Of a stretch of 6,126 nucleotides of DNA, positions 1-5,428 are shown in pieces (the first letter of the stretch is position 1; every line of letters begins with the position of its first letter). Origin of the DNA: Treponema sp. (GTDB lineage: Bacteria > Spirochaetota > Spirochaetia > Treponematales > Breznakiellaceae); the NCBI GenBank assembly GCA_031256115.1, contig JAIRRF010000122.1, positions 1 to 6,126 on the forward strand, written 5' to 3'. Below the pieces are notes generated by a model. That model saw only the letters and a list, made by a program, of their open reading frames with translations. It did not search any database and was not told where the DNA came from. The position numbers and the translations under genes were made by a program.

Positions 1-271
1 CGCCTTGATCGCCCTGCCTGTTTTGGCCGCCCCGCTGGCCTTCCTGACCCCCGCCGCCGGATTGGCCGCCCTGGCCGGAACCGCGGTTTTGGCCATTTGG
101 CGGGCCACTTGGCGGGCCACTTGGCGGGCCGCCCGTTTGGGCTCCGGGAGTTTGCAGAGAAGGCCCGGCAGCAGGAACAAAGCCCCGGACTATCCTGAAC
201 ACAATAAGAATCAGAAAAACACTGCTAAGAAAAATCAGAATAACCGTTATTTTGGCTTTTTTATTTTTCAC
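1..271 (-). CDS. Efflux periplasmic adaptor (HlyD/RND membrane-fusion type), N-terminal fragment
   Basis: This gene is cut by the left edge; only the first 90 codons are present. It starts at a GTG whose upstream AGGGAAAG, which overlaps the tolC-family stop codon, is a reasonable ribosome-binding site. The start lies 9 bp after that stop, so the two genes are probably translated from one mRNA. Residues 2-6 are lysine-rich (KNKKAK), residues 8-28 form one hydrophobic segment suited to an inner-membrane signal anchor, and residues 33-90 are a low-complexity linker of Gly, Pro, Gln and Ser including three GPP steps. The diagnostic adaptor domains (lipoyl, alpha-hairpin, beta-barrel) would lie outside the window, so the assignment rests on the anchor-plus-linker architecture and on the position next to a TolC homologue. 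By family knowledge such a protein would bridge an inner-membrane pump and the outer-membrane channel. An unrelated anchored protein remains possible. Confidence 0.6.
   Translation of the reverse strand, partial: MKNKKAKITVILIFLSSVFLILIVFRIVRGFVPAAGPSLQTPGAQTGGPPSGPPSGPPNGQNRGSGQGGQSGGGGQEGQRGGQNRQGDQG
97..132 (-). repeat. 12-bp tandem repeat in the adaptor linker
   Basis: Two perfect copies and a third near-perfect copy of TTGGCGGGCCAC (plus strand) occur head to tail. On the coding minus strand they encode a repeated Gly-Pro-Pro-Ser step in the linker of the partial adaptor. The 12-bp period keeps the reading frame, so a change in copy number would only alter linker length. Confidence 0.85.
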
Positions 272-280
272 CGTCTTTCC

Positions 281-1564
281 CTATCTGGAATAATTCTTCA
301 ATTCTCCTTCTTCCATATTAAGGGAAGAAGCAAGATCCAGAACCAGGATCTTGTACGCAAGTTCGCTTTGAAACTGTTGTTGACGGGCGTCATCAAGCCT
401 GTTACGGACTGCTTCAAAATCAAGATAGCTCATGGTTCCCCTTCTGTAGAATTGTTCCGCCAATTCAAAGGCTCTTTGGGCATAGCCTGCCTGAAGTCTG
501 GCTATTTCTACTTCGGTCCAGGTATTTCCGATACTGTCCGTATAAGACTGGATTTCCTGTCGGGCATTGTCCTCCATGCTTATCAATTCCAGTTGGGCCT
601 TTTGATACTCCCCGTCAGAACGCTTTACGGCCTGATCTGTCCTGGTTCTGGGCACCCAGGGATCAATCGGAATCGTAACCGAAATACCGGCGCTGAGCAT
701 ATCGTCAAAGCCGCTTTTTGCAGAAGCACCCCAGGATGCAAAAAGATCTACCGAAGGGGCTTTGGAGGAAAGGAAAGTCTCGGCCCGGGTATTTTTTAAC
801 CGCTCAATTTCGTTTCGCTGGTAGATTATGTCGGGCCGCAATGCAAGACGTTCATGGATAAGGACTTCCGAATTTAAAGAAAGTTTAGTTATTCCGGAAT
901 CCCCTACCAGTATTACCGGTTTATTTGGATCCAGCCCCAGGGCGGCCAGGAATTTCCCCAGGGCGTTTTGATAATCCGTAAGAGCCCTGCTGTGGTTTAA
1001 TCTTGCCCTTTCGGCGCCGACCTGGGTGGATAGAAAATCCAGTTCTCCGATATAACCGCTCTGCCGGGCAATACGGTTCCGGGCAAGCTGTTCCGCCGCC
1101 AGCCGCATGGTACCTTCCAGCACCTGGAGCCTGTCCTTCTGGGCCAGAAGGGAATAAAAGGTCTTTGCGGTTTGATTTACCAGAACCCGCCGGGCCTGTT
1201 CATAGTTAAGAAGATTGTTTTTATAGGCCAGGGAAATATTGGTCATGGTAAGAGGAAGACCCGCGCTAAGCCCCAACCGGAGATTAAGCGTTGCCGTATA
1301 TGAAGGATCTGTTTTCGGAGCATCTGAATTAAGGGGGATGGAGTACCTGGCCCCACCGCTTACGTTAATAGTCGGAAAAACCTGGGCCCAGAGGCTTTTT
1401 GCTTTGATCCGGTCAAATTCCAGATCGACAGCTTGCTTTTGGAGGGCAATGGAATTCTGTTCCGCCAGAACACAGGCATCTTCCAGAGTAAGGCGGATAT
1501 CCTGGGCATATAAGAATCCTGTAACAAGGATAAACAGCGGAATTGTACGCTTTTTTATATTCAT
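281..1564 (-). CDS. TolC-family outer-membrane efflux protein
   Basis: This 427-residue protein is of usual length for the outer-membrane efflux protein (OEP) family, trimeric beta-barrel/alpha-tunnel channels that export drugs, metals or proteins with an inner-membrane pump and an adaptor. Residues 1-20 form a signal peptide (basic IKKR, hydrophobic core, likely cleavage after LYA-20). Two internal OEP repeats are visible. The first starts near residue 24 (RLTLEDACVLAEQNSIAL) with strand-like segments after QVFPTINVSGGARYS. The second starts near residue 237 with the typical ALRPDI at 241-246 and barrel-like SVDLFASWGASAKSG. The C-terminal helix carries YRRGTMSYLDFEAVRNRL, as is common in the family. 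The adaptor gene follows 9 bp later, which supports an efflux role. The ATG at 1564 lacks a clear Shine-Dalgarno sequence; a -10-like TAGTAT lies 8 nt before it. The substrate cannot be read from the sequence. Confidence 0.9.
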   Translation of the reverse strand: MNIKKRTIPLFILVTGFLYAQDIRLTLEDACVLAEQNSIALQKQAVDLEFDRIKAKSLWAQVFPTINVSGGARYSIPLNSDAPKTDPSYTATLNLRLGLSAGLPLTMTNISLAYKNNLLNYEQARRVLVNQTAKTFYSLLAQKDRLQVLEGTMRLAAEQLARNRIARQSGYIGELDFLSTQVGAERARLNHSRALTDYQNALGKFLAALGLDPNKPVILVGDSGITKLSLNSEVLIHERLALRPDIIYQRNEIERLKNTRAETFLSSKAPSVDLFASWGASAKSGFDDMLSAGISVTIPIDPWVPRTRTDQAVKRSDGEYQKAQLELISMEDNARQEIQSYTDSIGNTWTEVEIARLQAGYAQRAFELAEQFYRRGTMSYLDFEAVRNRLDDARQQQFQSELAYKILVLDLASSLNMEEGELKNYSR

Positions 1565-1572
1565 TTAGGTCT

Positions 1573-1578
1573 ATACTA
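1573..1578 (-). promoter_or_regulatory. Candidate -10 element of the tolC-family gene
   Basis: On the minus strand TAGTAT (or the overlapping TATAGT at 1575-1580) lies 8 nt before the ATG, behind an A+T-rich stretch of T-runs at 1582-1599. No good -35 hexamer is present at 16-18 bp. The short leader has no Shine-Dalgarno sequence, so initiation may be nearly leaderless. The call is tentative because it rests on a hexamer in A+T-rich DNA. Confidence 0.35.
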
Positions 1579-1643
1579 TAACAAAAATAAAAATAAAAAG
1601 TTACTGGAGTTGTCCGGGAAGTTTCACCAACTGCGTTGGAGGA

Positions 1644-2426
1644 TTACATCCTGTCCAGTTCTATTTCTACCGGGCAATGATCGGAACCTTCCACATCGGG
1701 ACGGATAATCGAACGCTTAACCATCGGAAGAAAAGCCGGATCCACACAGTGGTAATCGATACGCCAGCCCACATTCCGTTCCCGGGCATTCACTCTATAG
1801 GACCACCAACTGTAGTGTCCTTTCTCTTCGGGATGGAAATGCCGGAATGTATCTACAAAACCCGCTTTGGTAAAGGAATCCATCCAGGCCCTTTCTTCGG
1901 GCAAATATCCTGCGTTTCCTTCGTTTTCCTTTGGCCGGGCAAGATCGATGGCCGTGTGGGCAATATTGTAATCCCCGCATAATACAAAGTGTTTTCCCTG
2001 CTTAACAAGTTTTTTACAATAAGTAAGGATTACATCGCAAAAGGCAAGTTTGTAGGAAAGCCGTTTTCCGGCCTCCTGGGAGTTGGGAAAATATGCCGTA
2101 ATCAACACAAAATCCCTGAAAAAAGCCTGGAGGACTCTTCCTTCATCGTCAAAGTCCGCTATTCCCAGGAGTTTTACATCTTCCGGCTCTTCACGGGAAT
2201 AAACCGCCACCCCGGAATAACCGGCCTTTTTGGCGCTTGCCCAATAGGAATAGTATGGCTTTCCTGCTTTATCCCGCGGCTTAATCAATTCTTCCGAAAG
2301 TTGTTCGGGCCGGGCCTTGGTCTCTTGAAGGCAGAGAATATTCGGGGATTCCGCCGTGAACCACCGGGAAAAACCCCGTTTTTCTACCGCCCTGATACCG
2401 TTTACATTCCAGGATAAAATACGCAT
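1644..2426 (-). CDS. xthA/exoA: Exodeoxyribonuclease III (AP endonuclease family)
   Basis: The 260-residue protein spans the whole exonuclease/endonuclease/phosphatase fold and has the usual length of bacterial ExoIII. By family knowledge these enzymes cut DNA at abasic sites and remove 3'-blocking groups in base-excision repair, in the cytoplasm and with Mg2+. The active-site motifs are all visible: WNVNG with Asn7, LQETK with Glu35, AYFPN with Tyr112, GDYN with Asp152 and Asn154, GWRIDY with Arg222 and Asp224, and the terminal GSDHCP with Asp249 and His250. The ATG at 2426 is preceded by TAAGGT about 5 nt upstream. The gene follows the membrane-protein gene after 13 bp, so the two may share a transcript, although nothing suggests a functional link. 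The identification is secure. Naming as exoA or xthA is a matter of convention. Confidence 0.96.
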   Translation of the reverse strand: MRILSWNVNGIRAVEKRGFSRWFTAESPNILCLQETKARPEQLSEELIKPRDKAGKPYYSYWASAKKAGYSGVAVYSREEPEDVKLLGIADFDDEGRVLQAFFRDFVLITAYFPNSQEAGKRLSYKLAFCDVILTYCKKLVKQGKHFVLCGDYNIAHTAIDLARPKENEGNAGYLPEERAWMDSFTKAGFVDTFRHFHPEEKGHYSWWSYRVNARERNVGWRIDYHCVDPAFLPMVKRSIIRPDVEGSDHCPVEIELDRM

Positions 2427-2439
2427 TTTTACCTTACAT

Positions 2440-3126
2440 TTAAACCTTAATGGTTAGTCTCTGCAGAAGACTGTGAAATCCCAGGGCAATACCGAAACCG
2501 GCAAAGGCAGCTATCAGGCGGTCAACGATGTTTACCGGAATACGGGACATGATCTCCACCAGGATTACCGGGGAATTCTCGTCAAAAAGGACACGGCCCA
2601 GGAAAGCAAATCTGTTGGGATCGTCAGTATATGCATTATTAATAAACTGGATAAAAACTGAAATCAGCCCTCCCAGAATACTCATAGCGATACACAGGGC
2701 AAAGGATAAAAGAATCAGCGCCACAACCCTGTCCATAATCCTGTTTAAATAACTGCTCCTGAAAGCAATTGTTTGTGTTTTAGACTCCCCTTCGATGACA
2801 ACAGTTAAGGCCCCTGGAAAGAAACGGATGAACAGCCAGGTAATAATGGCCGTGGCAATACTGCAAAGGGTAAAAAGATAAGCCAGCCAGCTCCAAAACC
2901 AAAGCGTATGGCCGGTGATGCTTGTAAGCACGCCGCATAGAACTCCCCAGGGAAGACCGCACAAAAAGGTAACGGCTACGGTCATGATGGTATCCATATA
3001 CAGCGGTATCCTGTAAAACAATATGGTAATTACTACGTTCAGAAGCACCCCGGCAAGGCAAATGATTAACCGTGCGGCGAATCCTCCGGCGAAGCTTCCT
3101 GTATACTTAGCGAAGATCCTGATCAT
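2440..3126 (-). CDS. Polytopic membrane protein, ECF-transporter S-component-like
   Basis: This 228-residue, very hydrophobic protein has five or six probable membrane helices (about residues 17-38, 44-70, 76-100, 134-160 and 198-218). The stretch YMDTIMTVAVTFLCGLPWG (43-61), followed by GVLTSITGH, and the late segment RIPVNIVDRLIAAFAGFGIA (195-214) resemble S components of energy-coupling-factor transporters, which bind vitamins or other small molecules. This is recognition by eye, not a profile match. A longer frame reaches back to 3294, but it would run through the REP-like hairpin and into the divergent kinase gene, so the ATG at 3126 is preferred. That ATG has no Shine-Dalgarno sequence; a TATATT -10-like element stands 6 nt before it. 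The gene is divergent from a kinase lacking a sensor domain, so it may be a ligand-sensing partner rather than a transporter subunit. No ECF ATPase or T component is present here. Confidence 0.75.
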   Translation of the reverse strand: MIRIFAKYTGSFAGGFAARLIICLAGVLLNVVITILFYRIPLYMDTIMTVAVTFLCGLPWGVLCGVLTSITGHTLWFWSWLAYLFTLCSIATAIITWLFIRFFPGALTVVIEGESKTQTIAFRSSYLNRIMDRVVALILLSFALCIAMSILGGLISVFIQFINNAYTDDPNRFAFLGRVLFDENSPVILVEIMSRIPVNIVDRLIAAFAGFGIALGFHSLLQRLTIKV

Positions 3127-3132
3127 TATAAA

Positions 3133-3161
3133 AATATATCCCAAGAGGCTCCCCGAGGCAA
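3133..3161 (-). promoter_or_regulatory. Candidate promoter of the membrane-protein gene, -35 inside the REP-like hairpin
   Basis: On the minus strand TTGCCT (3156-3161), 17 bp, then TATATT (3133-3138) precede the ATG by 6 nt. The expected transcription start, about 7 nt past the -10 element, coincides with the A of the ATG, which would give a leaderless mRNA. This agrees with the missing Shine-Dalgarno sequence. The -35 half matches the consensus at only four of six positions. Confidence 0.4.
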
Positions 3162-3185
3162 GCCTCGGGGTATTAAACCAGACTT
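3149..3185. repeat. REP-like hairpin element, copy 1
   Basis: CCCCGAGGC-AA-GCCTCGGGG (3151-3170) is a perfect inverted repeat, followed by TATTAAACCAGACTT. A second copy of the whole 37-bp block stands at 4986-5022 in the same orientation. Only two positions differ: A3156 here is C4993 there, and T3165 here is G5002 there. These two positions pair with each other, so the stem is kept. The element resembles dispersed REP sequences of the kind mobilised by IS200-like (RAYT) transposases. No such transposase gene is in the window. It is not followed by a T-tract on either strand, so it is not a classical terminator. Confidence 0.75.
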
Positions 3186-3194
3186 TCGAATAAA

Positions 3195-3223
3195 TTGAAA
3201 AACTGTCCAGTATTCTGTAGTAT
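3195..3223 (+). promoter_or_regulatory. Candidate promoter of the kinase-regulator operon, leaderless start
   Basis: TTGAAA (3195-3200), a 17-bp spacer and TAGTAT (3218-3223) match a sigma-70-type promoter. The kinase ATG begins 6 nt after the -10 element, about where transcription should start. An in-frame TAG at 3218 excludes an upstream start codon, and there is no Shine-Dalgarno sequence, so a leaderless mRNA is the simplest reading. Confidence 0.5.
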
Positions 3224-3229
3224 AAAGTT

Positions 3230-3958
3230 ATGATTCCTGAAGGAGTTGAACATACAAATTTTATCAGCCTGGTTTGGATCTCGGTGTTTATCATCGCGGT
3301 CCTTATGTTTTGTTTATGTTACCTGTATCTGTCCATACGCCGTACCCAGGAAAGTGAACGGGAAAGCCTTGCCTTTTCCGGTTTGGCAATTGAAGAACTT
3401 GAGGAAGAACGCCGGCGTATTTCCCGGGAGCTCCACGATTCCGTACTGCCCCTGGTCCGGGACCCGGCGCTATCCAGCCAAATCCGCTTAATCTGTACGG
3501 AGCTCATGCCGCCGGATTTTGTCCGGCTCTTTCTAAAAGACTCTTTGGCGGATCTCTGCGTACAGTTCAGCAAAAGGAGTGGAATTGAATGCGTCTGTTC
3601 CATAGAGGAAGATCTGGACTTTGCAGTTTTAAGCCCGGAAAACCAGCTCCATCTTTTCCGTATGGTACAGGAATCTTTTACCAACATTGAAAAACATTCC
3701 GGAGCTCACCGGGCGGTTCTGGTAGTACGGCGCAGCACACCGGAGCATATTCTGATTTGCGTTTCCGATGATGGTGTAGGTATACGCAGTATACCGGGTA
3801 TGCCGGGGCTTGGCATAAGGAGCATGCGGCAGCGGGCGATTATTCTGGGGGCAAAGCTTGATTTTAAAAGCGAAAGCGGCAATGGCCTAATGGTGCGCAT
3901 TGAATTGCCCGCCATGAAAACTGCGGCCCCGGAAGCCAGGGAGTTTGCCGGTGGCTAA
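3230..3958 (+). CDS. Compact NarL-partner histidine kinase (HisKA_3/HATPase_c)
   Basis: This 242-residue sensor-kinase homologue autophosphorylates in the family's usual way and would pass phosphate to the regulator encoded next to it. Residues 11-35 are a single membrane helix and residues 36-60 a charged, coiled-coil-like linker. The HisKA_3 phosphoacceptor motif is ERRRISRELHDS with His69. The HATPase_c domain shows the N box QESFTNIEKHSGA (Asn152), the G1 box DDGVG (180-184) and a G2-like GLGIRSMRQRA (193-203). No periplasmic or PAS/GAF-type sensor is present. The segment from His69 to the LMPP motif (92-95) is only about 25 residues, clearly shorter than the usual two-helix dimerisation domain. 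The kinase overlaps the regulator gene by 8 nt. The ATG is the only plausible start because an in-frame stop lies 9 nt upstream; it has no ribosome-binding site. The signal is unknown. Confidence 0.9.
   Translation: MIPEGVEHTNFISLVWISVFIIAVLMFCLCYLYLSIRRTQESERESLAFSGLAIEELEEERRRISRELHDSVLPLVRDPALSSQIRLICTELMPPDFVRLFLKDSLADLCVQFSKRSGIECVCSIEEDLDFAVLSPENQLHLFRMVQESFTNIEKHSGAHRAVLVVRRSTPEHILICVSDDGVGIRSIPGMPGLGIRSMRQRAIILGAKLDFKSESGNGLMVRIELPAMKTAAPEAREFAGG
3938..3943 (+). promoter_or_regulatory. Ribosome-binding site that decides the regulator start
   Basis: AGGGAG inside the 3' end of the kinase gene stands 7 nt before GTG 3951 and only 1 nt before TTG 3945. Normal spacing favours the GTG, which makes the regulator two residues shorter than the longest frame. 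Confidence 0.65.
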
Positions 3959-4571
3959 AACTTTGAAACGGAAAAGGCCCGGCATCGTCATTATCGAAGA
4001 CCATCCGGTTATGCGTGACGGCCTGGCCGCTTATTTTACCGGAACCGGCCGCTGGCGGGTAACAGGAACAGCCTCTACCCTGGCGGAAGCAAAAAAACTG
4101 CTGGCTAAAACCGCCCCTGATCTTGTGCTGCTGGATATTCAACTGGAAGACGGCTGGGGCCTTGATATTATTCCCTGGCTGGAGGAGCAAAAAACAAGAG
4201 CCGCCCCAGTCATGGCGGTTTATTCCTCTTATGATGATTACCCCCATGTAAGGACAGCCCTGGGCATGGGAGTGCGGGTCTATGTTACCAAGCGCCGCAG
4301 CGAGCAGGAACTGGAACAGGCTCTCTTTAAAGCCCTTGAGGGTGAAACCTGGATTGACGATACGGCACAGAAAAGGCTCCAAAATACCACTGACCTTTTC
4401 AGCCTCCTAAGCAGGCGGGAAACGGAAATACTAAGCCTGGTAAAAAGCGGGTTTTCGAATATAGAAATCGCCAGCCGCCTTGGCCTCAGCCGCCGCACTG
4501 TAGAAAACATCCTTTCCTGCATATATGACAAAACCGGAATCCGTTCCCGGCTGGACCTGGAGCGGCTATGA
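3951..4571 (+). CDS. NarL/FixJ-family response regulator
   Basis: This is a cytoplasmic transcription regulator of 206 residues counted from GTG 3951. The receiver domain (about 10-130) has the acidic pair Glu16-Asp17 (IIEDHPVMRDGL), the phospho-acceptor Asp62 (LVLLDIQLEDGWG), the serine switch residue near 92-93 (VYSSYDD) and Lys114 (YVTKR). The C-terminal LuxR-type helix-turn-helix spans about 153-206, with LSRRETEILSLVKSGFSN, then EIASRLGLSRRTVENIL. GTG 3951 is chosen over a TTG at 3945 because AGGGAG lies 7 nt before it, whereas the TTG is almost touching that motif. The start overlaps the kinase stop by 8 nt (GTGGCTAA), so translational coupling is likely. Members of this family bind DNA as dimers at paired heptamers, and such inverted heptamers occur eight times shortly downstream. 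That these are its targets is only an inference. Confidence 0.93.
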   Translation: MAKTLKRKRPGIVIIEDHPVMRDGLAAYFTGTGRWRVTGTASTLAEAKKLLAKTAPDLVLLDIQLEDGWGLDIIPWLEEQKTRAAPVMAVYSSYDDYPHVRTALGMGVRVYVTKRRSEQELEQALFKALEGETWIDDTAQKRLQNTTDLFSLLSRRETEILSLVKSGFSNIEIASRLGLSRRTVENILSCIYDKTGIRSRLDLERL

Positions 4572-4750
4572 TATTACCATTCTCTTGGTAAAAAACCTTC
4601 CGGAATAGATTTTTCCTTAATGCCTGGAACAACCAAATGTTAATGCTTCTGTTGCTTCCACAAACCTGCCTCAGGTAATAATACTGTTATACAAATGTAA
4701 TGTCGTCAAGCCGGTGTATGGCGCCGTCCTGAAGCTCGCCCGCAAGGAAG
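4572..4750. other. Intergenic stretch without a convincing gene
   Basis: The 179 bp between the regulator stop and the tandem array hold only short frames. One plus-strand frame (about 4619-4794; the only bacterial-type start upstream of the repeats is GTG 4714, giving 26 codons) runs into the first repeats and stops there. It has no ribosome-binding site and no recognisable product. Weak hairpins at 4574-4591 and 4664-4676 lack a T-tract. A gene remnant cannot be excluded. Confidence 0.5.
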
Positions 4751-4941
4751 TACATTACTTCATGACCATGAAGTGCATTACTTCACGACCATGAAGCGCA
4801 TTACTTCATGACCATGAAGCGCATTACTTCATGACCATGAAGTGCATTACTTCACGACCATGAAGTGCATTACTTCATGACCATGAAGCGCATTACTTCA
4901 TGACCATGAAGCGCATTACTTCACGACCATGAAGTGCATTA
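4751..4941. repeat. Array of eight 23-bp tandem units with an internal palindrome
   Basis: Eight contiguous 23-bp units run from 4751 to 4934, followed by a partial ninth (4935-4941). Each unit contains CTTCAYG-AC-CATGAAG, an inverted pair of heptamers with a 2-bp centre. Units differ only by transitions at unit position 1 (T/C), position 2 in the first unit (A for G) and position 13 (T in units 1, 3, 4, 6, 7; C in units 2, 5, 8). There are no spacers, so this is not CRISPR. The 23-bp period is not a multiple of three and each frame soon meets a stop, so the array is not coding. It lies between convergent genes. Confidence 0.93.
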
Positions 4942-4957
4942 GATCATGGTCGTGATC
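4942..4957. repeat. Inverted copy of the array core closing the array
   Basis: Directly after the partial ninth unit, GATCATG-GT-CGTGATC forms a near-perfect inverted repeat with one T-G mismatch. Its core TCATGGTCGTGA (4944-4955) is the exact reverse complement of TCACGACCATGA in unit 8 (4921-4932). The array therefore ends in a flipped unit core. Confidence 0.8.
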
Positions 4958-4985
4958 AGCATTTACCCCTTGGCATACAATGAAC

Positions 4986-5022
4986 CTCCCCGCGGCAAGC
5001 CGCGGGGTATTAAACCAGACTT
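4986..5022. repeat. REP-like hairpin element, copy 2
   Basis: CCCCGCGGC-AA-GCCGCGGGG (4988-5007) plus TATTAAACCAGACTT (5008-5022) repeats the element at 3149-3185 in the same orientation. Relative to that copy one stem pair is changed from A-T to C-G on both sides, so pairing is preserved. The last two bases of the block are shared with the toxin stop codon, so it lies exactly at the 3' end of that gene, where it could protect or end the minus-strand mRNA. No T-tract follows. Confidence 0.75.
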
Positions 5023-5428
5023 ACCACAAATATTCCAACCCGTCTTCCTTATAAGCTTCAATTTTTTTGTCTTTGCTTACCAGAAGAAAATTGTTTTTTA
5101 TGCATTGGAAAATTAACATTCGATCAAAAGGGTCCCTGTGCCTTTCTTTTTGCGGGAGCCGTACGCTGTTGAGCGCTTCGATTGGTTCCAGCGAAAGCAA
5201 CTGAAATCCCATTTGATTGCAATATTCAGGAATATTTTGAATATCAAAATCCACAACCAATTTACCAATGCTTTGTTTTAATGCGATTTCCCATAATGAA
5301 ACAGCGCTTACCAATATGTCATTATTTACATTCTTGATTTCGCATATAACTCTTTCCGATAATTCACTGCTTTTCCCGATTGTCCATAATAATGTATGGG
5401 TATCCAGCAGCAGCTTCAAAGATTGCAC
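5021..5428 (-). CDS. vapC: PIN-domain toxin (VapC-type ribonuclease)
   Basis: This 135-residue protein is a complete PIN domain, the fold of VapC toxins that cut RNA with Mg2+ and stop translation. The acidic active-site residues are in place: Asp9 in LLLDTHTLLW, Glu47 in SLWEIAL, Asp99/Asp102 in HRDPFDRML, and Asp120 in LLVSKDKKI. The LLDTHTLLW and HRDPFDR forms are those of the PIN group usually paired with Phd/YefM antitoxins. The start is a GTG inside the end of the antitoxin gene (13-nt overlap), with GAGGAA just upstream, so toxin synthesis is probably coupled to the antitoxin. The pair appears richer in A+T than the kinase-regulator genes, which fits a horizontally acquired module. All catalytic residues are present, so the toxin should be active. 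The gene ends exactly at the REP-like element. Confidence 0.93.
   Translation of the reverse strand: MQSLKLLLDTHTLLWTIGKSSELSERVICEIKNVNNDILVSAVSLWEIALKQSIGKLVVDFDIQNIPEYCNQMGFQLLSLEPIEALNSVRLPQKERHRDPFDRMLIFQCIKNNFLLVSKDKKIEAYKEDGLEYLW

Noticed and set aside
5..799. Plus-strand frame of 264 codons with a hydrophobic N-terminus
   Set aside because: It lies antisense to the adaptor and the TolC-family gene, both of which have family-typical features. The product has no recognisable domain and is rich in basic low-complexity sequence.
1627..1639. Hairpin CCAAC-GCA-GTTGG after exonuclease III as a terminator
   Set aside because: Only five base pairs with a 3-nt loop, and no T-tract directly after it on the minus strand.
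3127..3294. N-terminal extension of the membrane-protein frame (56 extra codons)
   Set aside because: It would translate the REP-like hairpin and overlap the start of the divergent kinase. The extra residues lack family similarity, and an ATG with a promoter-like element stands at 3126.
3319..3915. Serine/arginine-rich minus-strand frames opposite the kinase
   Set aside because: These are shadows of the kinase coding frame with biased composition and no domain.
4574..4591. Hairpin TTACCA-TTCTCT-TGGTAA after the regulator as a terminator
   Set aside because: It is followed by an A-tract rather than a T-tract on the plus strand, and on the minus strand the T-tract comes before the hairpin. 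The stem is weak.
4714..4794. Small frame starting at GTG 4714 and ending in repeat unit 2
   Set aside because: It has 26 codons, no ribosome-binding site, and its end is set by the repeat sequence. No homologue is recognisable.
4751..4957. CRISPR array
   Set aside because: The 23-bp units are contiguous with no unique spacers, and no cas gene is present.
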